Shown: positions 1 through 7,545, counted from the stretch's first letter. The stretch is 17,013 nt of DNA from JAIRTY01 sp050257395 (GCA_050257395.1 JBLMWU010000043.1:1-17013), one strand, 5' to 3'. Numbers and translations: made by a program. Notes: a model not told the origin generated them from the letters alone.

Positions 1-33
1 AAAAGATCTTAGGCGGAGGCGGCGCGCACCGGG

Positions 34-999
34 TCAGCGGCCGTTGCCGATGCCGAACTGGCGGCGGACCCGCTCCCAGAACGCGTCCCGCAGCCACTCC
101 CTCGCCTCCTGTGCGGGGCGCAGCGACAGGCCCAGTTCCTTCTCAGCCTCCACCAGCAGCTCCTTGTCGATCACCGGCGGGAGGATCGGCCCGGGCAGCA
201 GGTCACGGATGTTGTCCTCGCCCCGGGTGAGGATCCACTTCTGCGCGACGTGCTCGCCGGCCTCCTCGACCCGTTCCCGGTCGGGCCCGAGCCGGGCAGC
301 CGACGCCATGGTGTGCCCAAGCGGCCGCAACGCCGACCGGGATGGCGCGGGGCGCTCACCGAACAACTGCGCGGGAGAAGGCACCACAGTCCCGGACAGC
401 GAGCTGGCGGGAGCGTGTTCCGGCGCGGCCACCGCCTGCCGGGAGAAGTACGGTTCCATGAAGGCCCGGTCCAGCACCTCGACCGTGTCCGACTCCCAGA
501 CCAGCCGCTCGGCCTGGTTCGTGCCGAACGGCGGCTCGACTCCCCACAGATGCACCCGGACCCCGAACGCCTGTGCGGCCTCCACGGCGGGCACCATGTC
601 CTCGTCCCCGGCGACCAGCACCGCGTCGGTGATGGCGCGGTGCCGGGCCAGCGCCTCCATGTCGGCGCGGATCTGGGCGTCCACGCCCTTCTGCTGGCCG
701 CGCGCGTTCAGGTTGCCCAGGCGCAGCTTCACCCACGCCATCTGGGCGATCACCCGCTGGTCGATGGTCGGCACCCGGTCCCGCGCGGCGTCGTACCAGT
801 AGACCCGCAGCAGCTCGCCGCGGACCAGGCCGTCCGCGTGCCGGGTGAGCGCCTGGATGAGCTTGTCGGCGTCCACCCGGAAGTCACGGCGGGACGACGT
901 GCTGAACAGCAGCTCCCCGGCGGCCGCGTAGATGTACCCGACATCGATCATGATCGCGTACCGGGCGAGCGTCGGAAGCGGGGGCGGGAGCTCGGTCAT
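34..999 (-). CDS. NYN-domain (PIN-like) putative ribonuclease
   Basis: A 321-residue protein whose first ~155 residues match the NYN/LabA-like fold, a PIN-related metal-dependent nuclease family acting mostly on RNA. Visible features are a first strand ending in MIDVGY (Asp19), the segment VDAQIRADMEAL (Asp107) and VAGDEDMVP (Asp132, Asp134). This acidic set is expected to bind the catalytic metal. The remaining ~165 residues are a Pro/Ala-rich linker and then a charged helical region (about 245-321) with no domain I recognise. There is no signal peptide or membrane segment, so it is likely cytoplasmic. The ATG at 999 is preferred because a TAGAGT box (1014-1009) lies nine bases upstream and there is no Shine-Dalgarno sequence. 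It follows the carboxylase beta gene by 28 bp on the same strand, so co-transcription is possible. RNase activity and substrate are inferred from family only. Confidence 0.88.
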   Translation of the reverse strand: MTELPPPLPTLARYAIMIDVGYIYAAAGELLFSTSSRRDFRVDADKLIQALTRHADGLVRGELLRVYWYDAARDRVPTIDQRVIAQMAWVKLRLGNLNARGQQKGVDAQIRADMEALARHRAITDAVLVAGDEDMVPAVEAAQAFGVRVHLWGVEPPFGTNQAERLVWESDTVEVLDRAFMEPYFSRQAVAAPEHAPASSLSGTVVPSPAQLFGERPAPSRSALRPLGHTMASAARLGPDRERVEEAGEHVAQKWILTRGEDNIRDLLPGPILPPVIDKELLVEAEKELGLSLRPAQEAREWLRDAFWERVRRQFGIGNGR

Positions 1000-1008
1000 G
1001 ACACTACG

Positions 1009-1014
1009 ACTCTA
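1009..1014 (-). promoter_or_regulatory. -10-like box (TAGAGT) of the NYN gene
   Basis: TAGAGT fits the actinobacterial TAnnnT -10 consensus and lies nine bases before the ATG at 999. That predicts a leader of only about three bases. No convincing -35 is visible. If used, the NYN gene can be transcribed independently of the upstream carboxylase gene. Confidence 0.4.
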
Positions 1015-1027
1015 AGCCACAGGGCAG

Positions 1028-2650
1028 CTACAAGGGGATGTTGCCGTGTTTCTTCGGTGGCAGCGTCTGCCGCTTCGTGCGCAGCGCCCGCAGCGCCCGG
1101 ATCAGCGCAGACCGGGTTTCAGCCGGACGGATCACCGCGTCCACATATCCGCGTTCGGCGGCGATGTACGGATTCGCCAGCGTGTCTTCGTACTCGGTGA
1201 TTTTCTGCGCCCGCAGCGTGTCCGCGTCCTCCGCGGCGGCCAGCTCGCGCCGGTAGAGGATGTTCACCGCGCCCTGCGCGCCCATGACCGCGATCTGCGC
1301 GGTCGGCCACGCCAGGTTCATGTCGCCGCCGAGGTGCTTGGAGCCCATGACGTCATAGGCGCCGCCGTAGGCCTTGCGGGTGATCACGGTGATCTTCGGG
1401 ACCGTCGCCTCGGCGTAGGCGTAGATCAGCTTCGCGCCGCGGCGGATGATGCCGCCCCACTCCTGGCCGGTGCCGGGCAGGAACCCGGGCACGTCCACGA
1501 AGGTGAGCACCGGGATGCTGAACGCGTCGCAGGTGCGGACGAACCGGGCGGCCTTCTCCGACGCGTCGATGTCGAGACAGCCGGCCAGGTGCAGCGGCTG
1601 GTTCGCCACCACGCCGACGCTGGCGCCTTCCACCCGCCCGAAGCCGACCAGGATGTTCGGCGCGAACGAGGCGTGGATCTCCAGGAACTCGCCGTCGTCC
1701 AGCACGCTGGTGATGACCTGGTGCATGTCATAGGGCATGTTCGGCGAGTCGGGGATCAGCGTGTCCAGCACGGTGTCGTCGTCGCTGATCTCCAGCACGC
1801 TGTCGTCCTCGCCGGCGGCCTGCGCGCCCGGGGTCTCGTCCAGGTTGTTGGACGGCAGGTAGGACAGCAGCTCGCGGGCGAAGCCGAAGCAGTCGTCCTC
1901 GTCCTTGGCCTGGTAGTGCGCGACGCCGGACTTGACGCTGTGCGCGTGCGCCCCGCCCAGCTCCTCGAAGCTCACGTCCTCGCCGGTCACCGTCTTGATC
2001 ACGTCCGGCCCGGTGATGAACATGTGCGAGGTCTGGTCGACCATCAGCGTGAAGTCGGTGATCGCGGGGGAGTAGACGGCGCCGCCCGCGCACGGGCCCA
2101 TGATCAGCGAGATCTGCGGCACCACCCCGGAGGCGACCACGTTGCGGTAGAAGATCTCCGCGAACAGGCCGAGCGCGACCACGCCCTCCTGGATGCGGGC
2201 GCCGCCGCCGTCGTTGATGCCGATGATCGGGCAGCCGACCTTCATCGCGTGGTCCATCACCTTGACGATCTTCTCGCCGTAGACCTCACCGAGCGATCCG
2301 CCGTACACGGTGAAGTCCTGGCTGTACACGCAGACCGGTCGGCCGTCGATGGTGCCGAACCCGGTAACCACCCCGTCCCCGTAGGGCCGGTTGGCTGCCA
2401 TGCCGAAGGCGGTGGCCCGGTGCCGGGCCAGCTCGTCCAGTTCCGTGAACGAGCCGGGGTCCAGCAGCCGCTCGATGCGCTCGCGCGCGGTGAGCTTGCC
2501 CTTGGCGTGCTGCCGTTCCACGGCCCGCCCGGAGCCGGCGTGGACCGCCTCGTCCCGCCGCCGCTGCAGGTCGGCGATCTTCCCGGCGGTGGTGTGGAGG
2601 TCGGCCTCGCTGGCGGCCCCGCTGGCCTGGGGCTGGGCGTCGCTGCTCAT
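1028..2650 (-). CDS. pccB: Acyl-CoA carboxylase beta subunit (propionyl-CoA carboxylase type carboxyltransferase)
   Basis: A 540-residue carboxyltransferase that moves CO2 from carboxybiotin to an acyl-CoA, most likely propionyl-CoA to (S)-methylmalonyl-CoA, in a cytosolic complex with a biotinylated alpha chain that is not in this window. The N-terminal carboxyltransferase half (about 30-290) carries GGGARIQEG (148-156) and MGPCAGGAVYSPA. The C-terminal half (about 300-530) carries the second oxyanion-hole region GGAYDVMG. Asp433 in GAYDVM corresponds, as I recall, to the Asp422 substrate-selecting position of Streptomyces coelicolor PccB. The C-terminus PPKKHGNIPL is the family ending. The reading frame stays open upstream across the whole antisense of ppc, but homology begins only after the ATG at 2650, which also has a TAACCT box seven bases before it. 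No small epsilon subunit gene follows, unlike in Streptomyces pccB-pccE. Propionyl specificity is inferred; other short acyl-CoAs are possible. Confidence 0.95.
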   Translation of the reverse strand: MSSDAQPQASGAASEADLHTTAGKIADLQRRRDEAVHAGSGRAVERQHAKGKLTARERIERLLDPGSFTELDELARHRATAFGMAANRPYGDGVVTGFGTIDGRPVCVYSQDFTVYGGSLGEVYGEKIVKVMDHAMKVGCPIIGINDGGGARIQEGVVALGLFAEIFYRNVVASGVVPQISLIMGPCAGGAVYSPAITDFTLMVDQTSHMFITGPDVIKTVTGEDVSFEELGGAHAHSVKSGVAHYQAKDEDDCFGFARELLSYLPSNNLDETPGAQAAGEDDSVLEISDDDTVLDTLIPDSPNMPYDMHQVITSVLDDGEFLEIHASFAPNILVGFGRVEGASVGVVANQPLHLAGCLDIDASEKAARFVRTCDAFSIPVLTFVDVPGFLPGTGQEWGGIIRRGAKLIYAYAEATVPKITVITRKAYGGAYDVMGSKHLGGDMNLAWPTAQIAVMGAQGAVNILYRRELAAAEDADTLRAQKITEYEDTLANPYIAAERGYVDAVIRPAETRSALIRALRALRTKRQTLPPKKHGNIPL

Positions 2651-2657
2651 GGTGGCC

Positions 2658-2663
2658 AGGTTA
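2658..2663 (-). promoter_or_regulatory. -10 box (TAACCT), probable leaderless pccB promoter
   Basis: TAACCT fits TAnnnT and ends seven bases before the ATG at 2650, which places the transcript start at or one base from the start codon. No Shine-Dalgarno sequence precedes that ATG. No good -35 is seen. Confidence 0.5.
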
Positions 2664-2731
2664 GTGGTGGCTGGCGTAATGGTGGGACGGGCGGGGCACC
2701 CGGTGGGAAGCCCCGCCGGGGTGCCGGTGAC

Positions 2732-2737
2732 TAGGCT
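2732..2737 (+). promoter_or_regulatory. -10 box (TAGGCT), probable leaderless ppc promoter
   Basis: TAGGCT is followed by exactly six bases and then the GTG at 2744, the spacing expected if +1 is the first base of the start codon. There is no Shine-Dalgarno sequence. This supports the GTG at 2744 over later candidates. The box sits 68 bp from the divergent pccB -10 box. Confidence 0.5.
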
Positions 2738-2743
2738 TGCCGT

Positions 2744-5398
2744 GTGGGCAGGGAGGCGGACCGGCGGGAGCTGCCGGAGCCGATGCGCCGGGATGTCCGC
2801 ATGCTCGGCGACCTGCTCGGCGAGGTGCTGCGGGAGTCCGGCGGCCAGGACCTGCTCGATGACGTGGAACGGCTGCGCCGGGCGGTGATCGCCGCCCGCA
2901 CGCGGGAGCGCGCTGACGGGACGGACAAGCCCGGCGACGACATCGCGGCGATGGTCGCGGGCTGGTCGCTGGAGCGGGCCGAACTGGTCGCCCGCGCGTT
3001 CACCATCTACTTCCACCTGGTCAACCTGGCCGAGGAACGGCAGCGGGTGCGCACGCTGCGGGCGCGGGAGCCCGGGGACGGGCCGCGCCGCGAGTCGCTC
3101 GCCGCGGCGGTGGCGGAGCTCACCCGGGAGCAGGGGCCGGAGCGGCTCGCGGAACTCGTCGCCGGCCTGCGGGTGCACCCGGTCCTGACCGCGCACCCGA
3201 CCGAGGCGCGCCGCCGCGCGGTGGTCACCGCGCTGCGGCGGATCGCCGGCCTGCTGGAGACCCTGGAGCAGGTGCGCGGGACCCCGGCGCAGGCGGAGCC
3301 GCAGCGGAGGCTGCGCGAGGAGATCGACCTGCTCTGGCTCACCGCGCCGCTGCGCGATCACGCCATGGGGCCGATCGACGAGGTCCGCTCCGTGATGGCG
3401 GTGTTCGACGAGACCCTGTTCACCCTGGCGCCCGCGGTCTACCGGTCGCTGGCGGCCGCCTGCGGAGACGCCAGCGTGCCCGCGTTCCTGCGGTTCGGCA
3501 GCTGGGTGGGTGCCGACCGGGACGGCAACCCGTTCGTGACCGCGCAGGTGACCCGGGAGACCGCAGCCATCCAGGCGGAGCACGCGCTGCTGGCGCTGGA
3601 GAACGCCACCACCCGGGTCGGCCGGGCGCTCACCGTGCACGCCGACGCTGCGCCGCCAGCGGGATCGTTCACCCTGGCCCTGGAAGCCGCCCAGCTGGCG
3701 CACCCGGACCTGATGGCGGACCTGCACGCCCGGTCGCCGCGCGAGCCCTACCGCGCCTACCTCCTCTACACGGCGCAGCGGCTGCGGGCCACCCGGCTGC
3801 GGCACGCCGACCTGGCCTACGGGGCATGCGAGGAGTTCCTGGCCGATCTGCGGCTGGTGCAGGGCGCGCTGGGGGAGGCGGGCGCCCGGCGGCAGGCCGC
3901 CGGGGAGCTGCAGCACCTGATCTGGCAGGCGGAGACGTTCGGGTTCCACGTGGCCGGGCTGGAGGTTCGCCAGCACAGCGCCGTGCACGCGCGGGCACTG
4001 GCCGAGATCGCCGCGGGCGGCCCGCTGTCCCCGCAGACCGAGGAGGTGCTGGCGACCTTCCGGGCGGTGGCGTGGATCCAGGAGCGGTTCGGGGCCGGGG
4101 CGTGCCGCCGGTACGTGGTGAGCTTCACCCGGTCCGCGGACGACATCGCGGCCGTGCACGAGCTGGCCGCCCGCGCGGTGCGCACCGGGCGGCCGCCGGT
4201 GCTCGATGTGATCCCGCTGTTCGAGAGCGGCGAGGACCTGCGGCACGCCACCGCGGTGCTGGACGGCATGCTGGCGCTCGCGCCGGTGGCGGAGCGGCTG
4301 GCCTCGGCCGGGCGGCAGCTGGAGGTCATGCTCGGCTACTCGGACTCGGCCAAGGAGCTGGGCCCGGTCAGCGCCACGCTGCGGCTGTTCGACGCGCAGC
4401 AGCGGCTGGCCGCGTGGGCGGGGGAGCACGGCATCCGGCTGACACTCTTCCACGGCCGGGGCGGCGCGCTGGGCCGGGGCGGCGGGCCCGCGGGCCGGGC
4501 GGTGCTGGCGCAGGCGCCCGGGTCGGTGAACGGCTCCTTCAAGGTCACCGAGCAGGGCGAGGTCATCTTCGCCCGGTACGGCAACCCGGAGATCGCCCAG
4601 CGCCACCTGGAACAGGTCACCTCGGCGGTGCTGCTCGCGTCCGCGCCGGATGTCATGGCGCGCAACGAGGCCGCGGCGCGGGAGTTCCGGCCGCTGGCGG
4701 ACCGGGTCGACGCCGCGGCCCTGCACGCCTACCGGGAGCTGGTGGAGACGCCCGGGTTCGCCGAATGGCTGGCCCGGATCAGCCCGCTGGAGGAGATCGG
4801 CGGGATGCGGATCGGCTCGCGCCCGGCCCGGCGCGGCGTGGCCGGGCCCAGCGCCAGCCTGGACGACCTGCGGGCTATCCCGTGGGTCTTCGCGTGGGCG
4901 CAGACTCGGATCAACCTGCCGGGCTGGTACGGCCTGGGCAGCGGGCTGGCGGCGGTAACCGGGGACGGCGGCGGGCTCGCGGCCGTGCAGGCGGCGTACC
5001 GGGGCTGGCCGCTGCTGTCGGTGCTGCTGGACAACGCGGAGATGAGCCTGGCCAAGACCGACCGCGCGATCGCCGCCCGGCACCTCGCCCTGGGCGGCCG
5101 GGCGGACCTCACCGGGCTGGTGCTGGCCGAGTACGACCTGACCCGGCGGCTGGTGCTCGCGGTGACCGGGCACGAGCGGCTGCTGGCCAACCGGCCGGTG
5201 CTGTCCCGCGCGGTGGCCCTGCGCGACCCCTATGTGGACGCGCTGTCCCACCTGCAGCTGCGGGCGCTGGCCGAACTGCGGGAGCTGCCGGGCGACGGCG
5301 AGGGCGGGACGGTGGATGCCGCGCGGCGGGACCGGCTGCAGCGGCTGCTGCTGCTGTCGGTGACCGGGGTCGCGGCAGGCCTGCAGAACACCGGCTGA
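2744..5398 (+). CDS. ppc: Phosphoenolpyruvate carboxylase
   Basis: A complete 884-residue PEP carboxylase, close to the 883 of the E. coli enzyme. It converts PEP and bicarbonate to oxaloacetate, the anaplerotic feed of the TCA cycle, as a cytosolic tetramer. Visible motifs are the first active-site signature VLTAHPTEA with catalytic His151, GYSDSAKE at 531-538 with Lys537, and LFHGRGGALGRGGGP with His570 and Arg572. IGSRPARR and the IPWVFAWAQ stretch near residue 700 follow, and the protein ends in the invariant C-terminal QNTG (881-884). GYSDSAKE replaces the SDSNKD of E. coli; I recall the same variant in Streptomyces-type enzymes, so it is lineage-typical rather than damage. The GTG start is supported by a TAGGCT box six bases upstream. 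Divergent from pccB; both are bicarbonate-fixing steps yielding C4 acids, so shared control of the 93-bp spacer is plausible but unproven. Confidence 0.97.
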   Translation: MGREADRRELPEPMRRDVRMLGDLLGEVLRESGGQDLLDDVERLRRAVIAARTRERADGTDKPGDDIAAMVAGWSLERAELVARAFTIYFHLVNLAEERQRVRTLRAREPGDGPRRESLAAAVAELTREQGPERLAELVAGLRVHPVLTAHPTEARRRAVVTALRRIAGLLETLEQVRGTPAQAEPQRRLREEIDLLWLTAPLRDHAMGPIDEVRSVMAVFDETLFTLAPAVYRSLAAACGDASVPAFLRFGSWVGADRDGNPFVTAQVTRETAAIQAEHALLALENATTRVGRALTVHADAAPPAGSFTLALEAAQLAHPDLMADLHARSPREPYRAYLLYTAQRLRATRLRHADLAYGACEEFLADLRLVQGALGEAGARRQAAGELQHLIWQAETFGFHVAGLEVRQHSAVHARALAEIAAGGPLSPQTEEVLATFRAVAWIQERFGAGACRRYVVSFTRSADDIAAVHELAARAVRTGRPPVLDVIPLFESGEDLRHATAVLDGMLALAPVAERLASAGRQLEVMLGYSDSAKELGPVSATLRLFDAQQRLAAWAGEHGIRLTLFHGRGGALGRGGGPAGRAVLAQAPGSVNGSFKVTEQGEVIFARYGNPEIAQRHLEQVTSAVLLASAPDVMARNEAAAREFRPLADRVDAAALHAYRELVETPGFAEWLARISPLEEIGGMRIGSRPARRGVAGPSASLDDLRAIPWVFAWAQTRINLPGWYGLGSGLAAVTGDGGGLAAVQAAYRGWPLLSVLLDNAEMSLAKTDRAIAARHLALGGRADLTGLVLAEYDLTRRLVLAVTGHERLLANRPVLSRAVALRDPYVDALSHLQLRALAELRELPGDGEGGTVDAARRDRLQRLLLLSVTGVAAGLQNTG

Positions 5399-5421
5399 CC
5401 GCGTGCGCGGCCCGCTCTTAT

Positions 5422-5449
5422 GTAGCACCAGGTAGCACCGGGTGCTACC
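5422..5449. promoter_or_regulatory. Putative toxin-antitoxin operator: palindrome plus extra half-site
   Basis: A perfect inverted repeat GGTAGCACC-G-GGTGCTACC spans 5431-5449. An additional direct half-site GTAGCACC lies at 5422-5429, ten bases (about one helical turn) from the same sequence at 5432-5439. The array ends three bases before the antitoxin ATG. Phd/YefM antitoxins are known to repress their own operons through such sites, so autoregulation is the likely role. No Shine-Dalgarno sequence fits between the array and the start codon, so the operator must overlap the promoter or the transcript start. Confidence 0.72.
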
Positions 5450-5452
5450 CTG

Positions 5453-5728
5453 ATGGCTGTGGATGCTCACCCGGAGATTACCCAGCGCGATCTGCGGACA
5501 AGGTCACGGGAGATCATGGATGCCGTCGAACACGGGCAGTCCTTCACCGTCACCCGGGACGGCCACCGGATCGCGGAGCTGATCCCGCTGCGACAGCGCC
5601 GCCGGTTCGTTCCAAGGCAGGAGTTCGCCGCCATGTCCCGCAATGCCCCTGCCGTTGGCCTGGAAGCATTCCGGGCTGATCAGGACGCCGCGCTGGACCA
5701 GCAGACCGGCAGCGCATATGAGCGATGA
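5453..5728 (+). CDS. Type II antitoxin, Phd/YefM family
   Basis: A 91-residue protein with the Phd/YefM N-terminal fold at about 9-47: ITQRDLRTRSREIMDAVEHGQ followed by the strand pair FTVTRDGHRIAELIPL. This domain dimerises and binds the operator. The C-terminal half (about 48-91) is polar and lacks a clear fold, as expected for the segment that wraps the toxin. It would neutralise the PIN toxin encoded next and, with it, repress the operon through the palindrome at 5431-5449. The ATG at 5453 is the first start in frame and lies three bases after that palindrome. Its 3' end overlaps the toxin start by 11 bp, suggesting translational coupling. Function is inferred from family and gene order. 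Confidence 0.87.
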   Translation: MAVDAHPEITQRDLRTRSREIMDAVEHGQSFTVTRDGHRIAELIPLRQRRRFVPRQEFAAMSRNAPAVGLEAFRADQDAALDQQTGSAYER

Positions 5729-6188
5729 GCAGTCCCGGCAGGGCATGCTCGACACCACCATCTTGATCCTGCGGAAATGGATTGATCCCGCCGAACTGCC
5801 CGACGAGGTGGCGATCAGCGCCATCACCCTGGCGGAACTGTCCGCTGGCCCACATGAGGTGCGCCGCAACGACGAGCAGGATGCGTACGACGAGCATGCC
5901 GAGCGCGCACGGCGGCTGGAGATCCTGCAGCGGGCCGAGAGCGAGTTCGACCCGGTGCCGTTCGACGCCGAGGCGGCGCGCATCTTCGGCCGTGTGACGG
6001 CGGCCGTGATCGCCGCAGGCCGCAAGCCACGGGGCAGGGCCGTCGACCTGATGATCGCCGCCACCGCGATCTCCGAGGGCCTGCCGCTGTACACCACTAA
6101 CCCCGCCGACTTCACCGGCCTGGATAACCTCATCCGCATCGTCCCGGTCACCAGGCCGCCTCCCCCGCACGAACAGCCAGCTCGCTGA
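5718..6188 (+). CDS. PIN-domain toxin, VapC-like ribonuclease
   Basis: A 156-residue PIN protein, the toxin partner of the preceding antitoxin. PIN toxins are Mg2+-dependent endoribonucleases, often cutting tRNA or rRNA. The four expected acidic residues are visible: Asp12 in MLDTTILI, Glu40 in ITLAELSAG, Asp110 in AVDLMIAATA and Asp131 in TNPADF, so the enzyme looks intact. The ATG at 5718, overlapping the antitoxin end by 11 bp, is preferred. A start at 5745 (MLDTT) would also keep the domain. The frame is open further upstream to 5643, but that part reads through antitoxin sequence. A Pro-rich tail follows residue ~145. The RNA target cannot be predicted from sequence. Confidence 0.87.
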   Translation: MSDEQSRQGMLDTTILILRKWIDPAELPDEVAISAITLAELSAGPHEVRRNDEQDAYDEHAERARRLEILQRAESEFDPVPFDAEAARIFGRVTAAVIAAGRKPRGRAVDLMIAATAISEGLPLYTTNPADFTGLDNLIRIVPVTRPPPPHEQPAR

Positions 6189-6420
6189 TGTCGCCTGTGT
6201 GGCAATCGCCTACATGCTGCCGGCCGCTGGCTGGTGCGGGTGGGGTGCCGTCGCCGCTGGGGCGGCTTCCAGTACGAGCCCCCAGCACCAGCAGATCCAT
6301 GTCCACGCGGATCGAGCAGGTTATGGATCTTGAGTCCCAGATGGGCAGACTGCTGCAGGCGCAGTTCCCCGGCGGTGGGTTCCCCGGCTTTCCTGCCCGG
6401 CCCGGCGTCCTGGCCCGGGC
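6189..6420. other. Intergenic region between toxin and regulator genes
   Basis: This stretch separates the PIN toxin from the converging regulator gene. A 78-codon plus-strand frame (6188-6424) starts in the toxin stop but has no recognisable domain or ribosome-binding site, so I do not call it. The left part holds the decayed repeat described at 6210-6260. Nothing else is identified. No clear Rho-independent terminator is visible for either converging gene. Confidence 0.6.
6210..6260 (-). pseudogene. Decayed copy of the MmyB-type regulator 3' end
   Basis: On the minus strand this segment parallels the end of the regulator gene at 6421-6471. The final codons align as CAC-CAG-CCA-GCG-GCC-GGC-AGC-ATG-TAG against CAC-AAG-CCA-GCG-GCC-ACC-AGC-GCC-TAA, so a stop codon falls at the same place. 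Counting by hand, about 36 of 39 positions match in the inner part (6222-6260 versus 6433-6473), with a two-base deletion that breaks the frame. It is either a local duplication of the regulator tail or the last trace of a second regulator gene. No upstream coding portion is recognisable. Confidence 0.5.
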
Positions 6421-7443
6421 TTAGGCGCTGGTGGCCGCTGGCTTGTGCGGGGGCGGGGAGCCATCGCCGCTGCCGGCTGCCTGGTCCCCGCGGGCGTCCG
6501 CGTCCCCGGCCAGAGTCAGCCGCCGCCGGTGGAGGTCCCGGCAGGGGTAGTGGGTGCCCGCGCCCTCGCCGGCCACCAGCCGGGCCAGCGAGTCCCGGGT
6601 CGCCTCGTCCGCGGGCGTGTACACGACCATCCGGGTGCCGGGTACGGTCAGCACGGCCAGGCTGGTGGTGGTCATCACCAGCTCCGGGAACGCCGGGTGG
6701 CGGAAGACCTTGAGATAGGTCGCGGCGCTGGCCACCTCGTGCTGGTCCCACAACCTGGCGAAGTACGGGCTGGCCGCCTGCAGGCGGCGGACGAACGAGG
6801 TCCAGGCGGGTTCCCCGATGTGCCGGGCGTAGCTGGCCCGCAGCTGGGCGACCAGCATGGGCAGCTGCTCCTGCCGGTTCACGTACGGGTGGCAGCACTC
6901 GGGATAGGTGAAGTTCAGCCACAGCACGTTGCGGCTGCCGGGCTGCGCCCCGGTCACACCGGGCCAGACAGCCGCGTAAGCCGCGTTCCAGGCGAGCAGG
7001 TCGAAGCGTTCGTTCAGGACGCAGGCGGGCAGCAGCGCCATGCTGTCGAGGATGCTCTGCGTCTCCGCGGACACCTGGTCGCAGTCGGCCTCGCACCCGG
7101 GGTCCTCCGCCGCGCCCGGCACCCCGGCCAGCCGGTACAGGTGCTCCCGCTCGGCGGCGTCGAGCATGAGCGTCCGGGCGATGGCGGTCAGCACCTGCAC
7201 GCTGGCGTTGATCTGGCGGCCCTGCTCCAGCCAGGTGTACCAGGTCACGCCCACCCCGGCGAGCTGGGCGACCTCCTCACGGCGCAGCCCCGGCGTGCGG
7301 CGCCGCAGCCCCGGCGGGAGCCCGGCCTGTTCCGGCGTGACCCGCTCGCGGCGGGTGCGCAGGAAGGCCGCCAGCTCAGCCCGGCGGCTGTGCCCGTTTT
7401 CTATCTGCGGCCTGCTGCCGTTCGCGGTCGACACGGTGACCAT
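6421..7443 (-). CDS. Helix-turn-helix transcriptional regulator with MmyB-like ligand domain
   Basis: A 340-residue cytoplasmic regulator. Residues ~20-95 form an XRE-type helix-turn-helix with the typical string RRTPGLRREEVAQLAGVGVT, then WYTWLEQGR. Residues ~115-290 match the MmyB ligand-binding domain, including ILDSMALLPACVLNERFDLLAWN and a PAFPELVMTTTSL region. In this family the domain is thought to bind small hydrophobic molecules. The last ~30 residues are a low-complexity Gly/Ser/Pro tail. The gene is divergent from a drug-efflux-like transporter with 102 bp between, and an imperfect palindrome lies in the gap, so it probably controls that transporter. The ATG at 7443 has only a GGGAG one base away; the GTG three codons later is an alternative. 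A degenerate copy of its 3' end lies downstream at 6210-6260. Confidence 0.9.
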   Translation of the reverse strand: MVTVSTANGSRPQIENGHSRRAELAAFLRTRRERVTPEQAGLPPGLRRRTPGLRREEVAQLAGVGVTWYTWLEQGRQINASVQVLTAIARTLMLDAAEREHLYRLAGVPGAAEDPGCEADCDQVSAETQSILDSMALLPACVLNERFDLLAWNAAYAAVWPGVTGAQPGSRNVLWLNFTYPECCHPYVNRQEQLPMLVAQLRASYARHIGEPAWTSFVRRLQAASPYFARLWDQHEVASAATYLKVFRHPAFPELVMTTTSLAVLTVPGTRMVVYTPADEATRDSLARLVAGEGAGTHYPCRDLHRRRLTLAGDADARGDQAAGSGDGSPPPHKPAATSA

Positions 7444-7475
7444 GCTCCCATCGTGAACCCGTGCTGGACCCGGTG

Positions 7476-7496
7476 CCAGGTAGTGCTAGTACCAGG
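7476..7496. promoter_or_regulatory. Imperfect palindrome, candidate operator between regulator and transporter
   Basis: The arms CCAGGTA (7476-7482) and TACCAGG (7490-7496) pair at six of seven positions around a seven-base centre. TAGTAC on the plus strand and TAGCAC on the minus strand lie inside it and resemble -10 boxes, so one protein bound here could block both promoters. Assigning it to the regulator rests on position only. Confidence 0.4.
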
Positions 7497-7545
7497 ATCA
7501 GCAGGCTCTCGGTACTGGCATCCAGTCCCCGTCACGCTGGGACAC

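Noticed and set aside
4318..4346. SDSAKE instead of SDSNKD in PEP carboxylase as a possible inactivating change
   Set aside because: Lysine and all other catalytic residues are kept, and I recall the same variant in Streptomyces-type enzymes.
2651..5470. Open minus-strand extension of the carboxylase beta frame to about 1480 residues, antisense to ppc
   Set aside because: The extension has no homology, is Gln/His/Arg/Gly-rich as expected for antisense of a GC-rich gene, and the true protein begins at 2650.
6188..6424. 78-codon plus-strand frame starting in the toxin stop codon
   Set aside because: No ribosome-binding site or domain, and it runs through the decayed repeat. Tight TGATG coupling to the toxin is suggestive, but not enough to call a gene.
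6445..7545. Upstream extension of the MFS frame, antisense to the regulator
   Set aside because: It only reflects the absence of stop codons opposite GC-rich coding sequence; the transporter's first helix begins after the ATG at 7546.
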